A stretch of 64,000 nt of DNA from Streptomyces sp. C10-9-1 (GTDB lineage: Bacteria > Actinomycetota > Actinomycetes > Streptomycetales > Streptomycetaceae). The stretch spans positions 1 through 64,000 of the forward strand of contig NZ_JANHKP010000004.1 of the NCBI RefSeq assembly GCF_024497955.1, in the 5' to 3' direction. This document shows, piece after piece, positions 17,336 through 25,642 of the stretch; position 1 is the first letter of the stretch; each line of letters starts with the position of its first letter. The notes beneath the pieces were generated by a model. The model worked only from the letters and a program-made list of their open reading frames with translations, did no database searches and was not told where the DNA came from. A program made the position numbers and the translations under genes.

Positions 17336-19159
17336 TCAGCCCCCGTAGTCGGAGCCGAGGACCACGGACACGTCCGCGTTGGCCGCGGCCTCACCCTTCT
17401 GCACGGCCCCCGCGGGGAGTCCCAGGGTCTTCGCGACCTCCTCGGCCCTGGCCCTCTGCGTGTCGTCGCCGTAGGTGACCCGGGACGCGGCCGCCGCGGC
17501 CGCCGTGCCGCCGTCGACGACGCTGTAGCCGCCGTTCACCAGGGCGATGCGGGCGGCCTCCGTGGAGGTGTCGTCGCCGGTGCCGTTCCTCAGGCCGACC
17601 CTGACCGCCGCGCCCTGCTCCGGTGCGGTGACCTTGCCCCCGAGCACGTCCTTGACGACTCCGGCCGCGGTCTTCTCGGTGAGCGTGCCGTCCTCCTGCA
17701 CCGGCAGGACCGCCGTGGTGTAGTCGCCGCCCTTGGCGTGCTCGGCGAGCTTCGCCAGCGAGGTGCCGAGGTCCTGCTCGTCGAGGGAGGGGTCGAGGAT
17801 CTGGGCCAGCGTCTCGACGACGAGGGTCGCCGAACCGGGGTCGGTCGGCATCTTCTTCAGCACGCCCTGCATCACCTGGCCGAAGCGCCGGAGCTGCTCC
17901 TCCTCGGCCTCGCCGCTGCCGAGATGGGTGGCGTAGGCCACGGCCGCCCGTCCGTCGAGGGTCTGGTTCTCGCCCTTCCGCACCAGGGGCGGGTCGCCCT
18001 TCTTGGCACCGGGGACCTCGGTGTCGGTGGTGAGGTCGATCGTGCCGACCAGTTCGACCAGGTTCTCCAGGTACGGCGTGTCCAGGCGCCAGGTGCCGGA
18101 GATCCGCGCCCCGAGGAGGGTGCCGACGGCCTCGCGGGTCCCGGTCGACCCGTCGTCCTCGACGGACTTGGCGAGCGTGGTCGCCGTGCCGTCGTCGTTG
18201 GCGACGGAGAGGGTGTTGGGCAGCAGGACCGTCGTGCCGTGCCGGGCGGTGACGTTGTCGACGAGCAGCGCGGTCGAGGTGCGCTCGCTCTTGGTGCTGT
18301 GCAGGTGCACCACGATCACGTCGCGCTTCTGGGGCCCGGATCCGGTGGCCTCGGACGCCGTCTCCGCCGAGCCGCCCGGCAGCTTGCCCGCGTACCAGAG
18401 GTACCCGACCCCGCCGGCGGCCGCCAGCGCGAGGACGACGGCGAAGGCCACGAGGCGGTTGCGGCCCCGGCGCTTGGCCTCCTCACGGCGCTCCGAGCGG
18501 CTCTCGGTGAACTTGAGCCAGTCGATCACGTCCTCGGAGTCCTCGTCGGGCTCCTCGATGAACGAGAACTGCTCGGTGCGGTACTCCCGGTCGCCCGCCT
18601 CGCCCCGTCCCTCCCCGGGGCCGCCGTCCGGGCCGGTCCGGCGCTGCTCGGGGACGGCGGGGGCCGCGGGGCGGTTCCCGTCCCCGGGGGCGGGGTACTG
18701 CTGCGGGATGCCCCACTGCCCGGCGGTGTCGACGGCCGCGGGGCGGCCCCCGGACCCGTAGCCCTGGCCGCCCTGGTCGTAGCCGTGGCCCTGCGGGTAC
18801 GCCTCGCGTCCGTCGGGGACGCGGTCCCCGGGCCGCGTGTCCTGCGGGTACGCGCCACCGGCGCCCGCGGCGTAGGGGTCGCCGGCGGGGGCCTGCGGGT
18901 CCTGGGCGTAGGCGCCCGGGGCGTGGGGAGCGGCGCCGGGGGCGTAGGGGTCCCGGTCGTAGCCCGGTCCGCCCGGGTAGGGGTCCTGCGGGGCGTACCC
19001 GGGGTAGGTCTGCTGCGCATGCCCAGGGTAGGGGTCCTGGTGCTGTGCGTAAGGGTCGTACTGCGGGGGCTGCTGGTAGACCGGCCGACCGTACTCGTCG
19101 TAGCCGATGATCTGCGGCTGCTGCCCGTACGGGTCGTACGGCTGCTGCTGGTCGTTCAC
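17336..19159 (-). CDS. LytR-CpsA-Psr-like membrane protein with LytR_C domain
   Basis: A 607-residue envelope protein. Residues 1-170 are Tyr/Pro/Gln/Gly-rich and disordered with DPY repeats. An acidic stretch and one transmembrane helix follow (VAFAVVLALAAAGGVGYLWY). The outside part has an LCP-like fold (VIVVHLHSTKSERTSTALLV; later TLDGRAAVAYATHL) and a C-terminal LytR_C domain (VRVGLRNGTG...). Active LCP enzymes attach glycopolymers to peptidoglycan, but the usual PRD segment reads LPNTL here and the RQ-rich motif is weak, so catalysis is doubtful. The GTG start has GGAGAGGGG before it. In S. coelicolor a TagV-like LCP transferase, PdtA (SCO2578), maps to about this neighbourhood from memory; orthology is unchecked. 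Confidence 0.78.
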   Translation of the reverse strand: MNDQQQPYDPYGQQPQIIGYDEYGRPVYQQPPQYDPYAQHQDPYPGHAQQTYPGYAPQDPYPGGPGYDRDPYAPGAAPHAPGAYAQDPQAPAGDPYAAGAGGAYPQDTRPGDRVPDGREAYPQGHGYDQGGQGYGSGGRPAAVDTAGQWGIPQQYPAPGDGNRPAAPAVPEQRRTGPDGGPGEGRGEAGDREYRTEQFSFIEEPDEDSEDVIDWLKFTESRSERREEAKRRGRNRLVAFAVVLALAAAGGVGYLWYAGKLPGGSAETASEATGSGPQKRDVIVVHLHSTKSERTSTALLVDNVTARHGTTVLLPNTLSVANDDGTATTLAKSVEDDGSTGTREAVGTLLGARISGTWRLDTPYLENLVELVGTIDLTTDTEVPGAKKGDPPLVRKGENQTLDGRAAVAYATHLGSGEAEEEQLRRFGQVMQGVLKKMPTDPGSATLVVETLAQILDPSLDEQDLGTSLAKLAEHAKGGDYTTAVLPVQEDGTLTEKTAAGVVKDVLGGKVTAPEQGAAVRVGLRNGTGDDTSTEAARIALVNGGYSVVDGGTAAAAAASRVTYGDDTQRARAEEVAKTLGLPAGAVQKGEAAANADVSVVLGSDYGG

Positions 19160-19178
19160 CGGTGCCCCTCTCCGTGAC

Positions 19179-19802
19179 TCATGCGCCCCTGTAGAGGCGG
19201 CGCTTGTCGATGTAGCGCACCACGCCGTCGGGCACCAGGTACCAGACCGGATCGCCCTGGGCGACCCGGTCGCGGCAGTCGGTCGACGAGATCGCCAGGG
19301 CGGGCACCTCCACGAGGGAGACACCGCCCTCGGGCAGTCCGTCGTCCGTCAGATCATGGCCCGGCCGGGTCACTCCGATGAAGTGGGCGAGCGAGAACAG
19401 CTCCTCGGCGTCCCGCCAGCCGAGGATCTGGGAGAGCGCGTCGGCGCCGGTGATGAAGAAGAGGTCCGTGCCCTCGTTGAGCCGGTGGAGGTCCCGCAGG
19501 GTGTCGATGGTGTAGGTGGGTCCCGCGCGGTCGATGTCGATGCGGCTGACCGAGAACTGAGGGTTGGACGCCGTGGCGATGACCGTCATCAGATAGCGGT
19601 CCTCGGCCGGGGAGACGTTCTTGTGGCTCTTCTGCCACGGCTGGCCGGTCGGTACGAAGACCACCTCGTCGAGGTGGAACAGGGCGGCCACCTCGCTGGC
19701 GGCCACCAGGTGCCCGTGGTGGATCGGGTCGAAGGTCCCGCCCATCACCCCGAGTCGGCGCTTGCCGGGGCCGGACCCCGCGGCCGCGTTCTGCTGCTCC
19801 AT
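19179..19802 (-). CDS. nadD: nicotinate-nucleotide adenylyltransferase
   Basis: Makes nicotinate adenine dinucleotide from NaMN and ATP in NAD synthesis. The 207-residue product has the nucleotidyltransferase signature [12 protein letters not shown] near residue 21 and the second motif ISSTDCRDR near the C-terminus. I chose ATG 19802, which gives a 19-residue lead ([13 protein letters not shown]...) before the fold. It heads or lies early in a transcript with the LCP-family gene, rsfS and the phosphatase: its stop is 19 bases before the LCP gene GTG. Confidence 0.95.
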   Translation of the reverse strand: MEQQNAAAGSGPGKRRLGVMGGTFDPIHHGHLVAASEVAALFHLDEVVFVPTGQPWQKSHKNVSPAEDRYLMTVIATASNPQFSVSRIDIDRAGPTYTIDTLRDLHRLNEGTDLFFITGADALSQILGWRDAEELFSLAHFIGVTRPGHDLTDDGLPEGGVSLVEVPALAISSTDCRDRVAQGDPVWYLVPDGVVRYIDKRRLYRGA

Positions 19803-19840
19803 GCGTGCAGAGCCTACTGGCACACGTGTCCGGCCCGGAC

Positions 19841-19999
19841 TCAGCGGTCGCGGTTGAAGCGCGTGGTGATCCACAGCAGCAGCATCAGGGCGGCGAAGGC
19901 GCCGATGCCGGTGACGTAGGGGCTGAGGCTCTGGTGGTTGCCGCCGTGCTCGGCGCCTTCGGCGAGGGTGACCAGGGTGGCGGCGCTCGTGAGGCTCAT
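19841..19999 (-). CDS. 52-residue small membrane protein
   Basis: A short frame just upstream of nadD. The product starts [20 protein letters not shown], has one hydrophobic helix ([18 protein letters not shown]) and ends in a basic FNRDR. Codon use is strongly GC-biased at third positions, as in its neighbours. The ribosome site is weak (AGG 13 bases upstream). The 38-base gap to nadD suggests one operon. I recognise no family; a similar small gene beside nadD is common in streptomycetes as far as I recall. Confidence 0.7.
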   Translation of the reverse strand: MSLTSAATLVTLAEGAEHGGNHQSLSPYVTGIGAFAALMLLLWITTRFNRDR

Positions 20000-20098
20000 C
20001 TTCAGCAGGACCTATCCGATCGGGGTTCGGGCTCGGAGACTTCGCGCACATCGTATGCGGGGCCCTCGGGCACGCTCACGCCGACTCGGTCGTTGAGG

Positions 20099-20107
20099 TT
20101 ATCCACA
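20099..20107 (+). promoter_or_regulatory. perfect DnaA-box 9-mer upstream of the M48 gene
   Basis: TTATCCACA lies 85 bases before the M48 start in the divergent gap facing the small membrane gene. A single exact 9-mer may be chance; no cluster or AT-rich origin-like region surrounds it. Confidence 0.25.
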
Positions 20108-20191
20108 GGCTCCGCCGGGCCATGGCGCCAGCACCTACGCTGGGGTCCTGTCAGGGGGACGAGCACGACTCGCGACATACAGGGGGCACGC

Positions 20192-21265
20192 ATGACCGAA
20201 GGCCACGAGCAGGCACCGAGCAGGCAGCGGCGCCGCTTCCCGGACATCTCCTCGCGGACGTACGAGCATCCGGCGGACCGTTCCGCGCTGGTGGCACTCC
20301 GCAAGCTCAGCGGATTCGACACCGTCTTCAAGGCCCTCAGCGGGCTGCTGCCGGAGCGCAGCCTGCGCCTGCTGTTCCTCTCGGACTCCGTACGGGTGAG
20401 CGATGCCCAGTTCGCCCATCTGCACACGATGCTGAGGGACGCCTGCTACATCCTGGACCTGGAGAAGGTCCCGCCGATGTACGTGACACAGGATCCCAGG
20501 CCCAACGCGATGTGCATCGGCCTGGACGAGCCGCTCATCGTGGTGACCACCGGCCTGGTGGAACTCCTCGACGAGGAGGAGATGCGCGCCGTGGTGGGCC
20601 ACGAGGTGGGCCACGCGCTGTCGGGCCACGCCGTGTACCGCACGGTCCTCCTCTTCCTCACCAACCTCGCGCTCAAGGTCGCCTGGATCCCGCTGGGCAA
20701 CGTGGCGATCACGGCGATCGTCACGGCGCTGCGCGAGTGGTTCCGCAAGTCCGAGCTGTCCGCGGACCGGGCGGGCCTGCTGGTGGGTCAGGACCTCCAT
20801 GCCTCCATGCGCGGGCTGATGAAGATAGCGGGCGGCAACCACCTCCACGAGATGAACGTGGACGCCTTCCTGGAGCAGGCCGAGGAGTACGAGGCGGGCG
20901 GAGACCTGCGCGACTCGGTCCTGAAGATCCTCAACGTCCTGCCGCGCTCCCACCCGTTCACCACGGTCCGGGCCGCGGAACTCAAGCGCTGGGCCGAGAG
21001 CCGCGACTACCAGCGGATCATGGACGGCCACTACCCGCGGCGCGAGGAGGACAAGGACGCCTCGGTCGGGGACTCCTTCCGGGAGTCCGCCTCGCACTAC
21101 GCGGACACCGTGCGCACCAGCAAGGACCCGCTGATGAAGCTCGTGGGCGACATCGCGGGAGGCGCGGGCGACCTGGGCGGCAGGCTGCGCGACAGGTTCA
21201 CCGGCGCGGCGGGCACCGCGAACGGCTCCGGCGCGACAGGCGGCCCGGGCGAGAAGGGGGAGTAG
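20192..21265 (+). CDS. M48 family zinc metallopeptidase
   Basis: A 357-residue relative of HtpX-type peptidases. The zinc site is GHEVGHALSGH (residues 146-156), with the third ligand in SELSADRAGLL. A hydrophobic segment between them (VLLFLTNLALKVAWIPLGNV) may touch or cross the membrane. The C-terminal 70 residues are Ser/Gly/Asp-rich and probably flexible. AGGGGG precedes the ATG by 6 bases. It stands alone on the plus strand. M48 enzymes cleave misfolded membrane proteins or trim secreted ones; the substrate here is unknown. Confidence 0.9.
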   Translation: MTEGHEQAPSRQRRRFPDISSRTYEHPADRSALVALRKLSGFDTVFKALSGLLPERSLRLLFLSDSVRVSDAQFAHLHTMLRDACYILDLEKVPPMYVTQDPRPNAMCIGLDEPLIVVTTGLVELLDEEEMRAVVGHEVGHALSGHAVYRTVLLFLTNLALKVAWIPLGNVAITAIVTALREWFRKSELSADRAGLLVGQDLHASMRGLMKIAGGNHLHEMNVDAFLEQAEEYEAGGDLRDSVLKILNVLPRSHPFTTVRAAELKRWAESRDYQRIMDGHYPRREEDKDASVGDSFRESASHYADTVRTSKDPLMKLVGDIAGGAGDLGGRLRDRFTGAAGTANGSGATGGPGEKGE

Positions 21266-21320
21266 CGGGCCGGGCGCTCGACCGCCCGGGGCGGGGGCGG
21301 GGCGGGGCGCGGGCCGGCCA

Positions 21321-21381
21321 GCGCCCGGAAGCCCCAGCGCCCGGAAGCCCCGGCACCCGGCACCCGGCACCCGGCACCCGG
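21321..21381. repeat. short tandem repeats after the M48 gene
   Basis: Two 16-base units GCGCCCGGAAGCCCC(A/G) at 21321-21352 are followed by four exact CACCCGG heptamers at 21354-21381. They lie in the 200-base gap between converging genes. Copy number may vary between strains; no function is visible. Confidence 0.8.
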
Positions 21382-21472
21382 GAGGGTTTCGCCGGAGCCC
21401 GCTGGGCTGAGGTGCCGCGCGCCGGGACGACGGGCCCCCGCCGGTCGCCCCGGGGCATCGGGCGGCGGCCCG

Positions 21473-22552
21473 TCAGGGAGCCTCGGGGTCGGGCAGCGCC
21501 TCGGCGGACAGCGTTCCGCACAGGGCGGCCGCGGGCGGGCCTGGCGCATAGGGGTCGGTACCGGCGGGCCCCTCCGTCCCGGCGCGCTCGCCGGCCAGCA
21601 GCGGACGGAGCACGGCGGTGGCGTCGGCGGCGCAGTCCTGGGGGCCGGCCTGTGTGTCGCCGGCCAGCACCTCGACCCTGCGCTGGCGCAGGTCGTCACG
21701 GTCCAGCCGGAAGTGGAGCTCGCGGCGGACGGTGAACAGGGAGGCCCCCGCTTTCCGGGCGGCAGCGCCCTCGGCGGGTTTCAGGGCGTAGGCGAAGGTG
21801 TGGTCCGAGGTCACCTCCAGGGCGCCGGAGGCCCCCTCGGTCACCTGAAGGGCGCCCCTGACGCGGACCTCGCGGTCCGCGAGGGCCACGTGCTCGGGGT
21901 CGAAGCGGACGATCCACCCCGTCATGGCGTGCCTGCCGTCGGCGGCGGGGTCGGCGACAGCCCGGTCGAACTGGGCGAGTTGGTCGGGATGGAGCAGTGC
22001 CCTGACGGCACGGACCTCGCCCCCCGTGAGCACGTCCGGATCGAGCGAGGAGGCGACGAGGTAGTCCTTGACGGTGGCCAGGGCCGCGGTGACCTGCGCC
22101 TCGGTGAAGTGTGCGGTCCGGCGGACGGCGGGCATGGCCAGGCCCTCCGCACCCGACCGGTAGTCGGCGGCCGGGCCGTTGTCGAGGACCTGGCGGGGTG
22201 TTCCGCCGGGCACCTGTCCACGCGGCGCGAGGGAGGTGAGGGTCATGCGCATGGCCTCGGCGGGCCGGGAGGCGGCGGGCTGCTGCGGCTGGCGCAGGCC
22301 GAGGTACACGGCACCGGCGAAGGCGACGGCCACCAGCACGACGACGAGGAGCACCTGGCCGGAGCCGCCCCGCCGGACGGCGGGGAGGCTGCGCACGGCC
22401 CGCGCATGGTCGCCCATGCGCTCGACGGCCGAGTACTCCTGGACACGGGCAGCCTGGACGAACGATTCGTCGAACACGACGGACCGGTACTCGTCGTCAC
22501 CGCCCGGAAGCCCCTCGGGGCCTTCCTCCGGCGGGTCCCCGCGGCGGGCCAT
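21473..22552 (-). CDS. single-pass membrane protein, unknown function (shares N-terminal motif with its neighbour)
   Basis: A 359-residue protein. The cytoplasmic N-terminus carries VVFDESFVQAARVQEYSAVE (residues 25-44), which closely resembles the N-terminus of the next gene product. A transmembrane helix follows (VLLVVVLVAVAFAGAVYLGL), then about 270 residues expected outside the cell, with two Cys (in QDCAAD and ALCGTL) that could form a disulphide. I recognise no enzymatic motif. The ATG at 22552 has GAAGG nearby. It lies downstream of the 190-residue paralogue and may share its transcript, though 203 bases separate them. Genes in this neighbourhood were reported as Mre-complex partners in S. 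coelicolor (SCO2584), but I cannot assign that identity here. Confidence 0.8.
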   Translation of the reverse strand: MARRGDPPEEGPEGLPGGDDEYRSVVFDESFVQAARVQEYSAVERMGDHARAVRSLPAVRRGGSGQVLLVVVLVAVAFAGAVYLGLRQPQQPAASRPAEAMRMTLTSLAPRGQVPGGTPRQVLDNGPAADYRSGAEGLAMPAVRRTAHFTEAQVTAALATVKDYLVASSLDPDVLTGGEVRAVRALLHPDQLAQFDRAVADPAADGRHAMTGWIVRFDPEHVALADREVRVRGALQVTEGASGALEVTSDHTFAYALKPAEGAAARKAGASLFTVRRELHFRLDRDDLRQRRVEVLAGDTQAGPQDCAADATAVLRPLLAGERAGTEGPAGTDPYAPGPPAAALCGTLSAEALPDPEAP

Positions 22553-22755
22553 ACCTTCAGGGTAGGTCTGGCAGGGGCACGATAAACGCTTCGCCGGACG
22601 GCATATCGCCGCGCCGTCCCCCCGAAAGGCCCGGGGCGGAGGCCGGCGGCGCCCCTGGCCGAAGGCCCGGTCCGGCCGCAGCCTGCTGGCCGGCCGGGCA
22701 GCGCGGCGGAGCCGGCCCCGCCCGGGGCGCCCGCAGGCGCACGACGGCGAAGAGG

Positions 22756-23328
22756 TCAGGTCGCGTAGGGCCGTACGGGGGTGGGCGCGGGGGAAACCGC
22801 CGCGGGGCCGCGGCCGCCGACGGAAGCACCGGTCGGCGAGGCGTCCACGCCCGTCCTCGTCGGCTGCGGTACGCGGTCGTCGCGGTTGCCCGCGGCGGCG
22901 CCGCGGTAGACCGCGGCGAAGGCGAGGACGACCATGCCGACGCCCATCAACAGGGCGAGAAGCCAGGCGACCGGCCGGTGCCACCGGGCGGTCCCCCGGT
23001 AGGGCCGCAGGGCGCCGCCGTGGCGCCCGTAGGGGCCGTCGGGCTCGTCCGCGTCGTCCGCGTGGCGCCCGTCGCCTCCGGCGCGCCGGCTCCCGGATGC
23101 GTCCTCCCGGGTGTCGGGGTGCGACCCGGAGCGGGCGGCCGCATCGGCCTCGGCACGGGCCTGGGCGGCGGCAAGCAGCCGCTCGACGGCCGAGGGCTCG
23201 TGGAACACGGCGGCCCGGACGAAGTCCTCGTCGAACTCCACGGCGGCGAAGTCCTGGTCCGCGCCCCCGCGGTCGTCGTCGGGCTCCCAGCCGTCCGGGA
23301 ACGGCTTGCCCCCCACGTCGTCCGGCAC
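22756..23328 (-). CDS. single-pass membrane protein with shared FDExFVxAA motif
   Basis: A 190-residue protein. An acidic N-terminus holds VEFDEDFVRAAVFHEPSAVE (about residues 30-49), aligning with the downstream gene's VVFDESFVQAARVQEYSAVE. A charged linker, one transmembrane helix (VAWLLALLMGVGMVVLAFAA) and a short Pro/Thr-rich outside tail follow. The common motif in two adjacent, otherwise unlike single-pass proteins suggests a shared cytoplasmic partner. No known domain is visible. It lies about 110 bases beyond the proA stop. Confidence 0.78.
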   Translation of the reverse strand: MPDDVGGKPFPDGWEPDDDRGGADQDFAAVEFDEDFVRAAVFHEPSAVERLLAAAQARAEADAAARSGSHPDTREDASGSRRAGGDGRHADDADEPDGPYGRHGGALRPYRGTARWHRPVAWLLALLMGVGMVVLAFAAVYRGAAAGNRDDRVPQPTRTGVDASPTGASVGGRGPAAVSPAPTPVRPYAT

Positions 23329-23439
23329 GCTCTCAGAGTAGCCCCGGGGCGCGGCTTGCGGCAGCGGGAGCGCGAAGTCCCCCCGCCCGGGTGACGCCCC
23401 GGACGGGAGTGAGCGGCGGTCGGCGGGCAGCCGCCGGGA

Positions 23440-24732
23440 TCACCGGGTGTGGCCGTCGCCGGTGACGATGTACTTCGTGGAGGTGAGCTCGGGCAGCCCC
23501 ATGGGCCCGCGGGCGTGCAGCTTCTGCGTGGAGATGCCGATCTCGGCGCCGAAGCCGAACTGGCCGCCGTCGGTGAAGCGCGTGGAGGCGTTGACGGCGA
23601 CGGTGGTGGAGTCGACCAGTCGGGTGAAGCGCCGCGCCGCGGCCTGGGAGGTGGTGACGATCGCCTCCGTGTGACCGGAGGACCAGAGCCTGATGTGGGC
23701 CACGGCGGCGTCCAGGGAGTCGACGACGGCGGCGGCGATGTCGTAGGAGAGGTACTCGGTCTCCCAGTCCTCGGCGACCGCCGGCACGATGGTGGCCTTC
23801 GTCGCCTCGGCGTAGGAGGCGACGCGCTCGTCGCCGTGGACGGTCACCCCGGCCTCGGCGAGGGCGTCGAGCGCGCGGGGCAGGAAGGCGTCGGCGGCGT
23901 CCCGGTGGACCAGGAGGGTCTCCGCGGCGTTGCAGACGCTCGGGCGCTGGGCCTTGGAGTTGACGAGGATGTCGACCGCCATGTCGATGTCGGTGTCGGC
24001 GTCGACGTACACATGGCAGTTGCCGGTGCCGGTCTCGATCACCGGGACGGTGGAGCCCTCGACGACCGTGCGGATCAGCGAGGCTCCGCCGCGCGGGATC
24101 AGGACGTCCACCATGCCGCGGGCGCGCATCAGCTCCGTCACCGAGTCCCGGCTCTCGCCGGGGACCAGCTGCACGGCGTCGGCCGGGAGACCGGACCCGC
24201 CGACGGCGTCCCGGATGACCCCGACCAGGGCCGTGTTGGAGGAGTAGGCCGAGGAGGAGCCGCGCAGCAGCACGGCGTTGCCGGACTTCAGGCAGAGCGC
24301 GGCGCCGTCGACGGTCACGTTGGGCCGGGCCTCGTAGATGATGCCGACGACCCCGAGCGGCACCCGGACCTGGCGGAGGTCGATGCCGTTGGGGAGGGTC
24401 GAGCCCCGCACCACCTCGCCGACCGGGTCCGGCAGTGCGGCCACCTGGCGCACGTCGGCGGCGATGGCCCGTACGCGCTCGGGAGTGAGGGTGAGCCGGT
24501 CGATGATCGACTCGCTCGTGCCCGCGGCGCGGGCCCGCTCGACGTCCACCGCGTTGGCCTCGATGATCTCGTCCGCGCGCGCCTCCAGGGCGTCGGCGAT
24601 CGCCAGGAGTGCCTCGTCCTTGGCCGAGCGCGGCAGCGGCGCGAGGTCGGCGGCGGCGGCGCGGGCCCGGTGGGCGGCCTGGGCGACCGGGGACAGCGTG
24701 TCGTGGGGCGTGACCGAGGAGAGCGACGTCAT
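23440..24732 (-). CDS. proA: glutamate-5-semialdehyde dehydrogenase (gamma-glutamyl phosphate reductase)
   Basis: Second step of proline synthesis: reduces gamma-glutamyl phosphate with NADPH. The 430-residue product has the catalytic Cys in [10 protein letters not shown], the ALDH-like fold motifs [19 protein letters not shown] and [12 protein letters not shown], and the C-terminal [19 protein letters not shown]. Length is normal. The ATG at 24732 fits homologs. proB lies upstream on the same strand, separated by the conserved unknown gene at 24907, so the two proline genes are near but not adjacent. Confidence 0.97.
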   Translation of the reverse strand: MTSLSSVTPHDTLSPVAQAAHRARAAAADLAPLPRSAKDEALLAIADALEARADEIIEANAVDVERARAAGTSESIIDRLTLTPERVRAIAADVRQVAALPDPVGEVVRGSTLPNGIDLRQVRVPLGVVGIIYEARPNVTVDGAALCLKSGNAVLLRGSSSAYSSNTALVGVIRDAVGGSGLPADAVQLVPGESRDSVTELMRARGMVDVLIPRGGASLIRTVVEGSTVPVIETGTGNCHVYVDADTDIDMAVDILVNSKAQRPSVCNAAETLLVHRDAADAFLPRALDALAEAGVTVHGDERVASYAEATKATIVPAVAEDWETEYLSYDIAAAVVDSLDAAVAHIRLWSSGHTEAIVTTSQAAARRFTRLVDSTTVAVNASTRFTDGGQFGFGAEIGISTQKLHARGPMGLPELTSTKYIVTGDGHTR

Positions 24733-24906
24733 ACCCCGCAGGGTAGTGCGCCGCCGGTGCGGCACCGGCCCGTGTCCCGGAGTGCGAGACGATACCTGGA
24801 CATACGCACCACCAGGACGTGCACGCCGGGCGCCGCCCACCGGCCCCTCCGCCGTCGTGCCGCCCCCGCGGACCGGCCGCTGCCGCGTCCGCGGAGCCGG
24901 GCCGGA

Positions 24907-25500
24907 TCAGAAGGGGTGGACCCCCACCGGTGAGGCCGGAGGCGGCCCGTACCCCTCGGCGACCCGCTGGTGGTAGGTCTGCCGGTCGACGACCTCCAGG
25001 CCGACGATCTCCCAGGGGGGAAGCTGCGCCGTGGAGCGGTGCTCCCCCCACAGGCGCAGCGCCACGGCCGCCGCGTCGTGCAGGTCGCGGGCCTCCTCCC
25101 AGTAGCGGATCTCCGCGTGGTCGTTGGCGTAGCGGCTGGTGAGGAGGAACGGGTGGTCCCGGGCCAGCTGCTCCAGCCCTCGCCGCACCTCCTTCAGCGG
25201 CTCTTCCGGCCCGGAGACGCTGAGTGTGATGTGCCAGAGCCTGGACAGCGGCTGCTCCCGGGCGCCGCGCTCCGCCTCCGGGGCCCCCGCCCCACCGGTG
25301 ACGGCTCCGGTCGGCTCCCTGCCCGGGCCCGGCGGTTCGCGCCGGTCCCGGGAGTCCCCCGGCTCTCGTGCGGCGAACCGCTCGGGTCCGTCACCGGCAT
25401 CCGGGACGCTGGTCAGCGTCCGCTCCTCGCCTGCCGCCCGGCGGGCGAGGGAGGGCTTCCCGTTGGCGCGGGGCGTGTCCCCAGGGCGCGCTCGTCTCAC
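24907..25500 (-). CDS. conserved actinobacterial protein of unknown function
   Basis: A 197-residue protein whose first 75 residues are variable and charged. A conserved C-terminal part begins near LWHITLSVSGPEEPL and continues with QLARDHPFLLTSRYANDHAE, EARDLHDAAAVALRLWGEHR and LPPWEIVGLEVVDR. The alternating pattern looks like a small alpha/beta fold. The start is decided by a textbook AGGAGG at 25507-25512, six bases before GTG 25500; an in-frame GTG at 25572 has no such site. A perfect inverted repeat lies just upstream of the ribosome site. It sits between proB and proA, but nothing links it to proline. Confidence 0.85.
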   Translation of the reverse strand: MRRARPGDTPRANGKPSLARRAAGEERTLTSVPDAGDGPERFAAREPGDSRDRREPPGPGREPTGAVTGGAGAPEAERGAREQPLSRLWHITLSVSGPEEPLKEVRRGLEQLARDHPFLLTSRYANDHAEIRYWEEARDLHDAAAVALRLWGEHRSTAQLPPWEIVGLEVVDRQTYHQRVAEGYGPPPASPVGVHPF

Positions 25501-25522
25501 CGGCCGCCTCCTGTTGCTGGTC

Positions 25523-25555
25523 GTTGCGGACCCGTGGATCCCTCGGGTCCGCAAC
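25523..25555 (-). promoter_or_regulatory. 12-bp-arm inverted repeat just before the 24907 gene
   Basis: GTTGCGGACCCG and CGGGTCCGCAAC are perfect complements 9 bases apart, ending 10 bases upstream of the AGGAGG. No T-run follows. It could be an operator, an RNA hairpin gating translation, or the proB terminator. Confidence 0.5.
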
Positions 25556-25642
25556 AAAGTTGACCAGCCCACGGCAGGCGGTGGGGCCGTTTTGGTAAAG
25601 GTCTCTACAGGAGGGCGGCACTTTCCGCCCTTTCGGGGCGGG

